Assembly: GCF_000353285.1 (NCBI RefSeq)
Contig: NZ_KB731324.1
Location: 1,258,577-1,322,576, forward strand
DNA from: Leptolyngbya boryana PCC 6306
Lineage (GTDB): Bacteria > Cyanobacteriota > Cyanobacteriia > Leptolyngbyales > Leptolyngbyaceae
Direction of reading: 5' to 3'
DNA: 64,000 nucleotides
Part shown: positions 18,287 to 26,426 of the stretch, piece after piece
How positions within the stretch are numbered: position 1 is the stretch's first letter
Layout: the number at the start of each line of letters is the position of its first letter
Notes under the pieces: generated by a model
What the model was told of the DNA's origin: nothing
Database searches by the model: none
The model's input: the letters and a program-made list of their open reading frames with translations, nothing else
Made by a program: the position numbers and the translations under genes

Positions 18287-18352
18287 GTTCGCAATAAATT
18301 CCGTAATGCCACCGATTGTTCAACTGTGTCATCTTGGACGAATTCCGCCATA

Positions 18353-18580
18353 ATGAACAAGCTGTTCTCAGACATATCGATGGTTCGTCATTTCCCACTG
18401 ATTAAGTTTCCGACCGCTTGGACATTAGTTCTAGTGATTACGATCGCGCTACTATTCAATACACCGATCGCGCGCACAACAAAGCCGCTGCATGAATTAA
18501 AAATTGTGCTGCAACTGTCAGAAACAACTTCAAATGGTCGATCACGCCGCTGGCTCACATTACCCTTCCTAGGATCGTAA
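18353..18580 (+). CDS. Possible small membrane protein (75 aa), weakly supported
   Basis: A short frame with one clear hydrophobic segment ([19 protein letters not shown]) and a basic C-terminal tail. No ribosome-binding site is visible before the ATG at 18353, and I recognise no family. It fills most of the 320-nt space between the acetyltransferase and pseudouridine-synthase genes. It may be real or a chance frame; no alternative feature is seen there. Confidence 0.3.
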   Translation: MNKLFSDISMVRHFPLIKFPTAWTLVLVITIALLFNTPIARTTKPLHELKIVLQLSETTSNGRSRRWLTLPFLGS

Positions 18581-18606
18581 AATCAAGCAAGTCTTTGGCA
18601 ATCGTT

Positions 18607-19197
18607 ATGCCTCACTTGCTGTTTTATAAACCTTACAATGTGCTGAGTCAGTTTACCGATGACTCACCGAATCCTCGATCGACGCTAAAAGATTTCATTC
18701 CTGTGCCGAATGTTTACGCGGTCGGTCGGCTCGATCAAGACAGCGAAGGCTTGATGCTGTTGACGGATAACGGTCAGCTTCAGCACCGACTCAGCGATCC
18801 AAAATTTGAACATTCCAAAACCTATTGGGTACAAGTTGAAAACATTCCAACAGACGAAGCGATCGCTCAATTGCGAAAAGGCGTGAAAATCAAGGATTAT
18901 CTGACTCGTCCGGCGATCGTCGATCGCCTACCTGAGCCAGATTTACCCGATCGCGATCCCCCAATTCGATTTCGCAAAAACATTCCGACCGCTTGGCTCG
19001 AAATCACGTTAACTGAGGGACGAAATCGGCAAGTTCGTCGCATGACTGCAGCCGTCGGTTTTCCGACGTTGAGACTGGTTCGAGTCGCGATCGGAAAGCT
19101 TCGCCTCACAGGACTATCTCCCGGAGAATGGCGAGAATTAACCCCCGATGAACTTAGCTACCTTCGTCAAACTCAACGTTCTCGATCTGCAATTTGA
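18607..19197 (+). CDS. 23S rRNA pseudouridine synthase, RluE/RsuA family
   Basis: A 196-aa enzyme without an S4 domain. The N-terminus [15 protein letters not shown] and the catalytic loop [18 protein letters not shown], with the nucleophilic Asp, define the RsuA/RluE group. [20 protein letters not shown] is the C-terminal family block, seen here as [10 protein letters not shown]. The size fits RluE (position 2457 in E. coli numbering) better than RluB or RsuA. It starts at the ATG, after a TTG frame opening. The 3' end overlaps the convergent small gene by 44 nt. Confidence 0.9.
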   Translation: MPHLLFYKPYNVLSQFTDDSPNPRSTLKDFIPVPNVYAVGRLDQDSEGLMLLTDNGQLQHRLSDPKFEHSKTYWVQVENIPTDEAIAQLRKGVKIKDYLTRPAIVDRLPEPDLPDRDPPIRFRKNIPTAWLEITLTEGRNRQVRRMTAAVGFPTLRLVRVAIGKLRLTGLSPGEWRELTPDELSYLRQTQRSRSAI

Positions 19198-19342
19198 GTA
19201 AGCGATTTTCATAGCGACGATTGCGGCGACGACCTTTAGCAGGTGTGGCACGTTTATGAGATCGCTTATCGTTGACTAAATGCTCGATATCCTGAGCATC
19301 GTCCCAATTTTGTAAATCATCTGGAGAAGTTCGTCTCGTCAT
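19154..19342 (-). CDS. Small basic cyanobacterial-type protein (62 aa), unknown function
   Basis: A 62-aa protein that begins [20 protein letters not shown] and continues with a Lys/Arg-rich stretch ([19 protein letters not shown]). The acidic-then-basic composition is not expected from the antisense of the rlu gene, which covers only the last 44 nt. It may bind nucleic acid, but that is composition-based inference. It lies 27 nt upstream of the nadE stop, convergent with the pseudouridine synthase. Confidence 0.6.
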   Translation of the reverse strand: MTRRTSPDDLQNWDDAQDIEHLVNDKRSHKRATPAKGRRRNRRYENRLLKLQIENVEFDEGS

Positions 19343-19369
19343 CGGTCTTGCTTCACACAACTACACATT

Positions 19370-21052
19370 TTACGAATTGTGAGAAATTTGAGCAATCCAG
19401 CGACTCGCGATCGGCATTCTCCACCCGGTTCCAAAAGCTCGATCGGTAACTTTCAATCCAGGCGGTGCTTGCTTCCGTTTGAACTCCGCAATCCGAACTA
19501 ATTTCGCCACTCGTTCGACGATCGCAGCGTCATGTCCGGCTGCAACGATTTCTGCTAAAGGTTGATGCTGGTGAAGATAGCGATCGAGAATATCGTCCAG
19601 CACGTCATACTCTGGCAACGAGTCTTGATCTTTTTGATCTGGCTTCAGTTCTGCACTCGGAGGCTTGCTCAGAACATTGTTCGGAATGATTTCAGTAGAA
19701 CGATTTAACCATTCGCACAGTTTGTAGACTTGAGTTTTCGGAACATCTGCGATCGCAGCAAGCCCCCCATTCATATCGCCATACAACGTACAGTAACCGA
19801 CAGCGACCTCAGATTTATTCCCCGTCGAAACGAGTAGATGCCCGAATTTGTTCGATACTGCCATCAGCAACGTGCCACGAATTCGAGACTGTAAGTTCTC
19901 TTCTGCCAGTCCAAAGGGCGTTCCAGCAAACAATGGATCGAGCGTGTGGTCAAAACATTCCATTAAGGTTCCAATTGGAAATGTTTGAGTCTGAATTCCC
20001 AAATTCTCAGCGAGTGCTAGAGCATCTTGAATCGAGTGATCTGAACTATAAGGCGAAGGCATTAAAATACCGAGAACGTTATCTTTGCCCACTGCTTCAG
20101 ATGCGATCGCAGCAATCAAAGAGGAATCAATCCCACCACTCAAACCCAACACAATCTTAGAAAAGCCACATTTGCGGGCGTAATCTCGCACCCCTAGCAC
20201 CAATGCTGACCAAAGTTCGGCTTCTTTACATTCTGGGGCAGAGGCGATCGCGCTTTTCTCGAAGTCTTGCTTTTCTGAATCGTACTCAAGCACAACCCAA
20301 TCTTCTTCAAAGCTCACAGCACGTGCAATCAGTTCGCCTTTTCTGTCGATCGCAAGACTCGCTCCATCAAAAATCAAATCATCATTGCCACCCACCTGAT
20401 TCGCATAGATCAACGGTTGATTGAACCTTACTGCTCCATGCTTCAACATTGCTTCTCGAAGCTTTTGCTTTCCAACCGTGTAAGGCGATGCAGAAAGGTT
20501 AATCGTAAAATCGACTCCTGCTTGAGCTAAATCCGCGATCGGGTTCAAGTTATACGTGCGTTTTCCCCAGAATTCCTCATCGTTCCAGAGATCTTCACAG
20601 ATTGTGACTCCAATCCGAATGCCATCTAGCTCGAACTGATTCGGCTCATTTCCCGGTTCAAAGTAACGATCCTCATCAAAGACATCGTAGGTTGGTAGTA
20701 ACCGCTTATGAAAGATTTTGAGAATGTTGCTTTTCTCAATCAGAGCGACACTGTTGAACAGAAGTTTGCCACCTGTAGAAACCGCTTCCGCATTCGGCTC
20801 AACTGTTCCGACTAGCACTGCTACACCTTCAGGCAAATTCGATGCGAGTTGAGAAAGCTGCTGTGCCATTGTTTCAACAAAGCTTGGATGCAGCAGTAAA
20901 TCGCGAGGAGGATAGCCGCAAAGTGAAAGTTCTGGAGTGAGTAACAAACGAACACCTTCGGATGCTGCACGGTGAGCTGCTTTGAGAATTTTGTCCGCGT
21001 TACCTTGGAGATCTCCGATCGTCGGATTGAGTTGTGCGATCGCAATTTTCAT
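19370..21052 (-). CDS. nadE: Glutamine-dependent NAD+ synthetase
   Basis: A 560-aa two-domain enzyme. The N-terminal nitrilase-type glutaminase has the catalytic triad: Glu in LTPELSLCGYP, Lys in IFHKRLLPTYDVFDEDRYF (here FHKRLLPTYD) and Cys in GVTICEDLWND. The C-terminal ATP-pyrophosphatase synthetase has the P-loop VLGLSGGIDSSLIAAI at about residue 300. It makes the last step, NaAD to NAD. The start overlaps the stop of the second HepT gene by 4 bp, so nadE is the last member of the overlapping operon that begins with pncB. Confidence 0.96.
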   Translation of the reverse strand: MKIAIAQLNPTIGDLQGNADKILKAAHRAASEGVRLLLTPELSLCGYPPRDLLLHPSFVETMAQQLSQLASNLPEGVAVLVGTVEPNAEAVSTGGKLLFNSVALIEKSNILKIFHKRLLPTYDVFDEDRYFEPGNEPNQFELDGIRIGVTICEDLWNDEEFWGKRTYNLNPIADLAQAGVDFTINLSASPYTVGKQKLREAMLKHGAVRFNQPLIYANQVGGNDDLIFDGASLAIDRKGELIARAVSFEEDWVVLEYDSEKQDFEKSAIASAPECKEAELWSALVLGVRDYARKCGFSKIVLGLSGGIDSSLIAAIASEAVGKDNVLGILMPSPYSSDHSIQDALALAENLGIQTQTFPIGTLMECFDHTLDPLFAGTPFGLAEENLQSRIRGTLLMAVSNKFGHLLVSTGNKSEVAVGYCTLYGDMNGGLAAIADVPKTQVYKLCEWLNRSTEIIPNNVLSKPPSAELKPDQKDQDSLPEYDVLDDILDRYLHQHQPLAEIVAAGHDAAIVERVAKLVRIAEFKRKQAPPGLKVTDRAFGTGWRMPIASRWIAQISHNS

Positions 21053-21396
21053 GATGGTATGGAATTCAAAGTTTGCAGAATTTCTAGAATTTTCGGCTTG
21101 AGGCTAGGTAATTCAATTTCGATAATTTCCCAAACAATTGCCAGGTCAACTCTTAGATAGTCATGAACAAGTACATCTCGAAATCCAGCCATTCTTCGCC
21201 ATGGAACATCTGGATGAGCTTGTCTAAGTTCTGGAGAAATGTTTTTAGTTGCATCGCCAATTACTTGAAAGTTCCGAATGACGGCATCTTGAATTAAAGT
21301 TGATGCTGCAAATGCGTCTTGTCCAGCAGTAGTATATTCTTCAATTCGGGCAACACATTCTGCAATGCAAGTCATATTTAAGCCATCGTCAATCAT
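21049..21396 (-). CDS. hepT: HepT (HEPN, DUF86) toxin, second copy
   Basis: A 115-aa all-helical HEPN-domain protein. The RNase/AMPylation motif RDVLVHDY (Rx4HxY) is intact at about residue 75, preceded by IQDAVIRNFQVIGDATKNI and PDVPWRRMAGFRD. In characterised MNT-HepT systems HepT is an RNase that is silenced by AMPylation at the Tyr of this motif. Start and stop are both in 4-bp overlaps, with the second mntA upstream and nadE downstream. The N-terminus (MIDDGLNM) is less typical than in the first copy. Confidence 0.9.
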   Translation of the reverse strand: MIDDGLNMTCIAECVARIEEYTTAGQDAFAASTLIQDAVIRNFQVIGDATKNISPELRQAHPDVPWRRMAGFRDVLVHDYLRVDLAIVWEIIEIELPSLKPKILEILQTLNSIPS

Positions 21397-21701
21397 AAGA
21401 CAATTGCCTCTTTCAAGACACGATCGCGAATCCGCTCATGCAGCATTTTCTCAGTTGCAACATCCACTTCTCGCCCTAGTAGATCTTCAAGATCTTGAAT
21501 TAATCCAACAGGAAACCAGGAGCTATGTTTTTCACCCATATCTACTAAGAAATCAATATCGCTCTTACTATTTGCTTCATGACGAGCAACAGAGCCAAAA
21601 ACTCTGATGTTGTAAGCTCCGTGTTTTAGCGCGATCGCTAAAATCTCTTCTCGCTTATCAGCTAGTAATTCTTCAATCCCAAGCCCTGTCTTTTTCATCA
21701 T
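21393..21701 (-). CDS. mntA: MntA-type nucleotidyltransferase antitoxin, second copy
   Basis: A 102-aa minimal nucleotidyltransferase. The motif FGSVARHEANSKSDIDFLVDM gives GS-x10-DxD, i.e. the catalytic GS and the two metal-binding Asp in FGSVARHEANSKSDIDF. In known pairs it AMPylates HepT. The ATG at 21701 overlaps the stop of the first hepT; an adjacent ATG at 21698 is an alternative. It shares a 55-nt identical DNA segment with the first copy near its 5' end. Confidence 0.9.
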   Translation of the reverse strand: MMKKTGLGIEELLADKREEILAIALKHGAYNIRVFGSVARHEANSKSDIDFLVDMGEKHSSWFPVGLIQDLEDLLGREVDVATEKMLHERIRDRVLKEAIVL

Positions 21702-22039
21702 GATGGGTTCAATTCTTGAAAAATAGCAGTAATGTTCGTTTTCAAGCCTGGTAGATTTTGCTCTACAACTCGCCAAACTTCTTCAGGATCAACGCGGACA
21801 TAATCATGAATTAAAACATCTCGTAATCCTGCAATTCTCTTCCAAGGAACATCAGGATAGCTTTCTTTTAAAGAGGGCGGCAATTGTTTGGTTGCTTCGC
21901 CAATCACTTCAAGATTACGAGCAACAGCATCTTGAATTATCCGACCTTGGAGAAAAGCTTCGCGTCCCTCAATCGTGTATGATTCAATCCGCTCAATGCA
22001 CTCTAGAATATCACTCAGTAAAAGACGAGCTTCTCTCAT
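21698..22039 (-). CDS. hepT: HepT (HEPN, DUF86) toxin, first copy
   Basis: A 113-aa HEPN protein beginning MREARLLLSDILECIERIES. The Rx4HxY motif is RDVLIHDY near residue 73, with the family block IQDAVARNLEVIGEATKQL before it and PWKRIAGLRD just before the motif. It is the textbook layout for HepT. It starts within the first mntA stop and ends within the second mntA start. The two HepT copies are similar but clearly diverged, especially at both ends. Confidence 0.92.
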   Translation of the reverse strand: MREARLLLSDILECIERIESYTIEGREAFLQGRIIQDAVARNLEVIGEATKQLPPSLKESYPDVPWKRIAGLRDVLIHDYVRVDPEEVWRVVEQNLPGLKTNITAIFQELNPS

Positions 22040-22329
22040 AAAGGAACTGCCTCTTGCAAAACACGATCGCGGATCAACTGATGCAAATTTTGTGGCAATG
22101 CGACATCCACTTTTCGCCCCAATAAATCCTGAAGATCTTGAATCAACGCGATGCGATCGAGCAAACTATGGTTTGACATCTCAACTAAAAAATCAACATC
22201 ACTCTCTGAACTTGCTTCTCCTCGCGAGACAGAGCCAAAAATCCGGATATTAGAAGCGTTGTGCTTGTGCGCGATCGCTAAAATCTCTTCTCGCTTATCA
22301 GCTAGTAATTCTTCAATCCCAAGTCCCAT
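22036..22329 (-). CDS. mntA: MntA-type nucleotidyltransferase antitoxin, first copy
   Basis: A 97-aa minimal nucleotidyltransferase starting MGLGIEELLADKREE. FGSVSRGEASSESDVDF carries the GS and DxD residues. The chosen ATG aligns with the start of the second copy and lies 11 nt after the nrtR stop; a TTG at 22344 that overlaps the nrtR stop (TTGA) is the alternative. It is expected to AMPylate and silence the first HepT. It follows nrtR directly, which ties the module to the NAD operon. Confidence 0.9.
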   Translation of the reverse strand: MGLGIEELLADKREEILAIAHKHNASNIRIFGSVSRGEASSESDVDFLVEMSNHSLLDRIALIQDLQDLLGRKVDVALPQNLHQLIRDRVLQEAVPL

Positions 22330-22340
22330 AATTTCAACAC

Positions 22341-23084
22341 TCAAATAAACACTAAAGGCTTATCTTTTAGTGGCGCAAATGCCTCAGCATCAAAGCGATA
22401 TAGACTTGCCGGTCGCCCCGCTCCTCTGGAAACTTTTACCCCAGTATCTGAGAGAAACCCAAGCTTGAGTAAGCGCGATCGAAAATTAGAATAATCTGAA
22501 AAGTTTTCTCCCAACACAGTCGTATAAAGCTGAAATAAATCACTCAACGTAAACAGTTCAGGCAACACATCAAACGCAACCGGACTGTACTCTAATTTGT
22601 TTCTTAAGCGGCGATGACCATACTCCAAAATCTTGTTGTGATCAAAAGCAAGTTCAGGTAATTGATCCACAGGATACCAAGCAATTCCGCTCACCCCATC
22701 TGCAATCAGTTCAGCTTCCGCAAATCGAACTAATGCAAAATAGCTCACCGATAGATACCGCACGTCATAACTATCCTTTGCCTCACGCGGATCGCGATCG
22801 GGACCGCCAAACGTATAAAGCTGCTCTAGATAGAGATTACGCGCCCGAATCTTCTCTGACAGAATTCGATACGCCGCATCTTCTAGCGATTCCCCTTGGC
22901 GAACCAGTGTCCCAGGCAAACTCCACTGACCCAAAAACGGCTCCTCATGACGCATCACGAGCAAAACCAGTAACCGATTTTGCGCCGTATCGACTGAGAA
23001 AATCGCGTTATCGACTCCCACTCTGAAATCTGCAAGTTTCTCTCCTATTAATGAACTGGTTGTTTTTCGATGTGTGCGTGGCAT
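22341..23084 (-). CDS. nrtR: NrtR-type Nudix transcriptional regulator of NAD synthesis
   Basis: A 247-aa protein with an N-terminal Nudix-like domain and a C-terminal winged helix (TLSDLFQLYTTVLGENFSDY, then FRSRLLKLGFL). The Nudix box is degenerate: GTLVRQGESLEDAAYRILSE lacks several catalytic glutamates, as in NrtR proteins that bind ADP-ribose without hydrolysing it. NrtR represses NAD synthesis or salvage genes and releases DNA when ADP-ribose is bound. It lies between nadD (37-nt overlap) and the toxin-antitoxin module. In Synechocystis nrtR and nadE are neighbours (slr1690-slr1691), so the insertion between them here is notable. Confidence 0.88.
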   Translation of the reverse strand: MPRTHRKTTSSLIGEKLADFRVGVDNAIFSVDTAQNRLLVLLVMRHEEPFLGQWSLPGTLVRQGESLEDAAYRILSEKIRARNLYLEQLYTFGGPDRDPREAKDSYDVRYLSVSYFALVRFAEAELIADGVSGIAWYPVDQLPELAFDHNKILEYGHRRLRNKLEYSPVAFDVLPELFTLSDLFQLYTTVLGENFSDYSNFRSRLLKLGFLSDTGVKVSRGAGRPASLYRFDAEAFAPLKDKPLVFI

Positions 23085-23635
23085 GGATACAATTGCTCCC
23101 GATCGATATAAGCCTGAATTGAAGCGGTCACCCCAGATAAGTCACAGCCTTCGCGATATGCAGTCGAAGAAACATCTGGAACACTTGCCGGGGCAATCTC
23201 AGTCTTCGCGCCCAGGGTCTTTAACTGCTCCAAATCTTCTTGAGTAAATGAATAGCGCGATCGCGGAATCACCAAAACTTGAACGCGCTGCAACAATTCT
23301 TGAGCACGATACCATTTCGATAATTGCCTCGCGACATCAAATCCGACAACCAAGGTTAATTCTGCATTCGGATAGCGTTGCTGAATGCGATCAACCGTAA
23401 TCAGAGTTCTCGGATGGCTCAATTCTGGATGCACTTCCACATTGGCACAAGCTAATTCATCCACTAAAACTTTCAGCATCTCGGTTCGATACCTCAACTC
23501 AGTTTGCTGAGATTTAAACGGATTGTCGGCAGCCCAAACTGCAACGTGATCAAATCGCTGCGAGAGCCAGCGTAAAATCTCTAGATGTCCCGTCGTAGGC
23601 GGATCGGCACTTGTTCCAAATAACGCGATTCTCAT
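23048..23635 (-). CDS. nadD: Nicotinate-nucleotide adenylyltransferase
   Basis: A 195-aa Rossmann enzyme. The nucleotide-binding motif is GTSADPPTTGHLEIL, with TTGH in place of the usual HxGH. A C-terminal VSSTAYREG corresponds to the ISSTxIR motif, with changes. It converts NaMN to NaAD. The start overlaps the pncB stop by 4 bp, and the 3' end overlaps nrtR. The family normally has about 190-215 residues, so length is standard. Confidence 0.9.
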   Translation of the reverse strand: MRIALFGTSADPPTTGHLEILRWLSQRFDHVAVWAADNPFKSQQTELRYRTEMLKVLVDELACANVEVHPELSHPRTLITVDRIQQRYPNAELTLVVGFDVARQLSKWYRAQELLQRVQVLVIPRSRYSFTQEDLEQLKTLGAKTEIAPASVPDVSSTAYREGCDLSGVTASIQAYIDREQLYPCHAHIEKQPVH

Positions 23636-24966
23636 GCGTGACGGCTCCGGGTACGATCGGTTAACTCAGATAACGCTTGGGATAGTTCGACTGGAATCGA
23701 TACCGGGTTTTCAAGACATCGAACCGCTTTTGGCAATCGCGCAACATTGACCGTTGCCCGATCGCGAATTTCAGCAATCGTCTCCGGTTCATTGACTCGC
23801 TCTCCCTGCTTCAAGACTAATTGTAATAAGGGAATTTCACCATTCGCAGCTTCTGTGATTAAACCTAAGCGATCGCCGTTTTCACCTCGAAAAATTTGCT
23901 TGCGCCCCGGATAAGTCATCTTTCCAGTCGCTTCCTTCATCACAGGAATGCCATCAATTTCGACCAATTTATAAACGCCATTCACAGGCGACCCTGTGAC
24001 AAGTTGCGTTCCCAAGCCATATCCCTCAATACAAGCACCCTGAGCTTTCAGTTCAGCAATCCGATATTCATCTAAATCGCCACTGGCAAAAATTGGAACG
24101 CCAGGCAGCAGCGATCGTACTTTTTTCGAGAGATCAACCAAGTCACCTGAATCAAGCCGCACACCCGAAAGCTGAATTTCTCCGGCTTGAAGCTGTTTAG
24201 AAAGCATTTCCGCCGCCGCGATCGTGTCATACGTATCAATCAACAATGGCGCACCTGGAAAGTAGCGATGAAAAGCTTGAAACGCTTGAGATTCAGTACC
24301 TTCGATCGCACCCAGCGCCATCACCAACGAATGCGCCATCGTTCCAGCAGGTTTACGATCTAGCTTCAACGCTGCCAAGACATTTGAGGTTGCATCAAGT
24401 CCTCCGGCTAATGCCGCTCGGGCTGCCCAGACGGAGGCTTGTGGACTAAACGCGCGCCGAGTTCCAAACTCTAGCAAGGTCGCATCTTTGCCTGCAATAT
24501 CTCGCAGCCGCGCCGCACGAGTTGCGACCAAAGTTTGATAATTAATCACATTCAGCAAATAAGTTTCCACCAATTGCGCTTGCCACAGCGAAGCTTCAAC
24601 TCTCAAAAATGGCTCATTGGCAAAAATTGCTGTCCCTTCTGGAACCGCCCACACATCTCCTTCAAAGCATGCTGTTTCTAGCACCGTCCAAAATTCAGCG
24701 GGCGCATCGTCAAAAATCCCGGTGGCTTGCAGTGCTGAAATTTGATCTAAGCTAAATCGAAAACTTTCTAAATAATCTAACGCTTGTGCGAGACCCATCG
24801 CGATCGCGTAACCAAAACCTTTGGGCAAGCGTCGCGCTGAAAGCTCAAAACTGGCACGTCGTTGATCCAAACCCTCGCCCACATAACAAGCTGACATTGT
24901 TAACTGATATAAATCAGTGAGCAGACTGTAATCTTCAGGTTGAATTGTCAGTTTAAGGTCTTCCAC
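23632..24966 (-). CDS. pncB: Nicotinate phosphoribosyltransferase
   Basis: A 444-aa enzyme that makes NaMN from nicotinate and PRPP, the entry of the Preiss-Handler salvage route. The start is a GTG at 24966 because a perfect AAGGAGG lies six bases upstream; an ATG at 24987 would place this ribosome-binding site inside the coding region. The N-terminal LLTDLYQLTMSACYVGEG and RRASFELSARRLPKGFGY and the GTMAHSLVMALG block, with the catalytic His, mark the family. It is the first gene of the NAD operon, with a candidate NrtR operator upstream. Confidence 0.93.
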   Translation of the reverse strand: MEDLKLTIQPEDYSLLTDLYQLTMSACYVGEGLDQRRASFELSARRLPKGFGYAIAMGLAQALDYLESFRFSLDQISALQATGIFDDAPAEFWTVLETACFEGDVWAVPEGTAIFANEPFLRVEASLWQAQLVETYLLNVINYQTLVATRAARLRDIAGKDATLLEFGTRRAFSPQASVWAARAALAGGLDATSNVLAALKLDRKPAGTMAHSLVMALGAIEGTESQAFQAFHRYFPGAPLLIDTYDTIAAAEMLSKQLQAGEIQLSGVRLDSGDLVDLSKKVRSLLPGVPIFASGDLDEYRIAELKAQGACIEGYGLGTQLVTGSPVNGVYKLVEIDGIPVMKEATGKMTYPGRKQIFRGENGDRLGLITEAANGEIPLLQLVLKQGERVNEPETIAEIRDRATVNVARLPKAVRCLENPVSIPVELSQALSELTDRTRSRHA

Positions 24967-25363
24967 CCAAATCCTCCTTAGATGCAAAAGGGTTGTGAGA
25001 GTTAGGGGGCAGTTGAAAGCGCTTCTTCATCTAAATTATAGTTAATTTAACCAAAAGTCAAGCGACCCTTTCTGATTTTTCTAGCGAATTTATGTGTGAT
25101 GCGCGGTGCATTATAGTGAATTCGACAAAAATCAGCCTCTCGATTTGTAAAGAAATTGTCGCGATCGCGCCTGTTCTCCCTCTCCATTTGTGTTGCTATT
25201 TGAAACAAGAATACAAAGCTTTAAGAAACACCGAAAAAAGCCTGTTCTTTCTAACAAATTGATGCGATCGCTAGTCATTTTTTCTTGAAATCCTGATAAT
25301 TGACTCAGTAAGAGATCATTCACCCATTGAATTGGTTGACCTAGAAACTTCAGAGGTGATTTC
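24967..25363. other. Divergent promoter region between the NAD operon and a small plus-strand gene
   Basis: This 397-nt stretch has no convincing gene. It holds the pncB ribosome-binding site, a palindrome near 25041 described separately, and A/T-rich text around 25031-25060. A minus-strand frame over 25132-25365 (77 codons) is not supported by any motif. The last 20 bases give GAGG, the ribosome-binding site of the small plus-strand gene. Confidence 0.5.
25041..25051. promoter_or_regulatory. Candidate NrtR operator upstream of pncB
   Basis: GTTAATTTAAC is an 11-bp palindrome with one central base, embedded in A/T-rich DNA about 75 nt upstream of the pncB start. NrtR is encoded in the same operon and is expected to regulate it. 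The match to an NrtR box is inferred from position and symmetry alone. Confidence 0.4.
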
Positions 25364-25525
25364 ATGAGCGTTCCAAAAGTTGTAGTAGACGTAGTAGACT
25401 ATTTCTCCGGCGCATTTGGTCGAATCTTCGGTTTAAGAGATGATCAGTATCCAGAGTCAGGAGTACAGCCATTTAGTGGAGATGTTTACGATCGGAAACA
25501 CGCCAAAAAAGATTTTGAGCGTTAA
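25364..25525 (+). CDS. Small hypothetical protein (53 aa)
   Basis: A short gene with strong start signals: GAGG seven bases before the ATG, and an intrinsic terminator 25 nt after the TAA. The protein starts MSVPKVVVDVVDYFSGAFGR, then IFGLRDDQYPESGVQPFSGD and a basic end. The first 25 residues could form an amphipathic helix with a hydrophobic face. I do not recognise the family. The independent gene structure with its own terminator argues that it is expressed. Confidence 0.65.
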   Translation: MSVPKVVVDVVDYFSGAFGRIFGLRDDQYPESGVQPFSGDVYDRKHAKKDFER

Positions 25526-25551
25526 ATTAACTTCTAAATTTGTCTTGAAAA

Positions 25552-25584
25552 AATCGGCGCAAGTTTCAATTGCGCCGATTTTTT
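25552..25584 (+). terminator. Rho-independent terminator of the 53-aa gene
   Basis: Stem AATCGGCGCAA (25552-25562) pairs with TTGCGCCGATT (25570-25580) around a 7-nt loop, followed by TTTT. The A-run before the stem means it could also work on the minus strand. Confidence 0.85.
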
Positions 25585-25652
25585 GATCTGTGAACACAAT
25601 CAATCCCAAAATGGTATAAGAACAGAATCAAAACTGTATCTGCTCTAAGCGA

Positions 25653-26336
25653 ATGACTGAACTCGATTTTGTCTTACTGACGACTTATTTTTTGTGCGTC
25701 ACTTACGTCCTCTACCAAATCGTAAATTCATTCAACGACGAAGTGATGGTCTGGCTAGACGATGACGACTTAAAGCAGCAGCTCGCTGACCAAAATCTGA
25801 CCGATGCCATTGGCATTAGCTTTAAGTTCAATAGTCGCTATGAATATCACAACCTGGAAAAGCTACAAATCCGAATCAATAACAAAACGAAAGATCGAGC
25901 ACTTTATGTAGATTGGGACTATTGTGCCTTAACCGAGCAGTACGATAAGCGATCGCGTCGTGTCACCCGCTCGGTTCCTGGCGAACCGACTGATCTATTT
26001 CAACGTCAAGTTTTCAGCGTCATTGCTCCCGGAAAAACCCTCTTCGAGGACATCTTTGCCGAAGATATGATGGCTCGCAAAGATGGAACAATCAAAGCAA
26101 GCAAAACTTTACTAGACTTTTCAGAACCCAATAAAAAAGCACCTGAAGCCAAGAAAAAACTCTACAAAAACTTCGTCAATAGCAAAGAACCGTTCCAGTT
26201 CGACCTCGATCTCGTCTTGCGCTTCATCGGTTTCGGCACATCTCCAACCGGCGATCGCATTCGCCTCGTCTGCCGCTTCAACGTCCGCAAACTCGACTGG
26301 ACAGCCGGACTTCCCTGGAATCCTAAGATGCCGTAG
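25653..26336 (+). CDS. Membrane-anchored protein of unknown function (227 aa)
   Basis: A 227-aa protein with one N-terminal transmembrane segment (FVLLTTYFLCVTYVLYQIV, about residues 6-24) and a soluble domain. The domain has an acidic stretch WLDDDDLKQQLAD and alternating strand-like segments (EKLQIRINNKTKDRALYVDW, FQFDLDLVLRFIGFG). It may be a beta-sandwich facing the cytoplasm or lumen. No family is recognised. It is a single gene upstream of rnpB, with no ribosome-binding site of note. Confidence 0.7.
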   Translation: MTELDFVLLTTYFLCVTYVLYQIVNSFNDEVMVWLDDDDLKQQLADQNLTDAIGISFKFNSRYEYHNLEKLQIRINNKTKDRALYVDWDYCALTEQYDKRSRRVTRSVPGEPTDLFQRQVFSVIAPGKTLFEDIFAEDMMARKDGTIKASKTLLDFSEPNKKAPEAKKKLYKNFVNSKEPFQFDLDLVLRFIGFGTSPTGDRIRLVCRFNVRKLDWTAGLPWNPKMP

Positions 26337-26426
26337 GAGCTAGGGAAAATAACGAAGCCCAAAATCATGATTCTTCTACCCCACTCCCCCACTCCACTCC
26401 CCCTCAATCAGCTAGACTAAACAACA

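Noticed and set aside
25132-25365. Minus-strand frame of 77 codons in the pncB promoter region
   Set aside because: No motif or start signal; it is antisense to the ribosome-binding site of the better supported 53-aa gene and lies in the divergent promoter.
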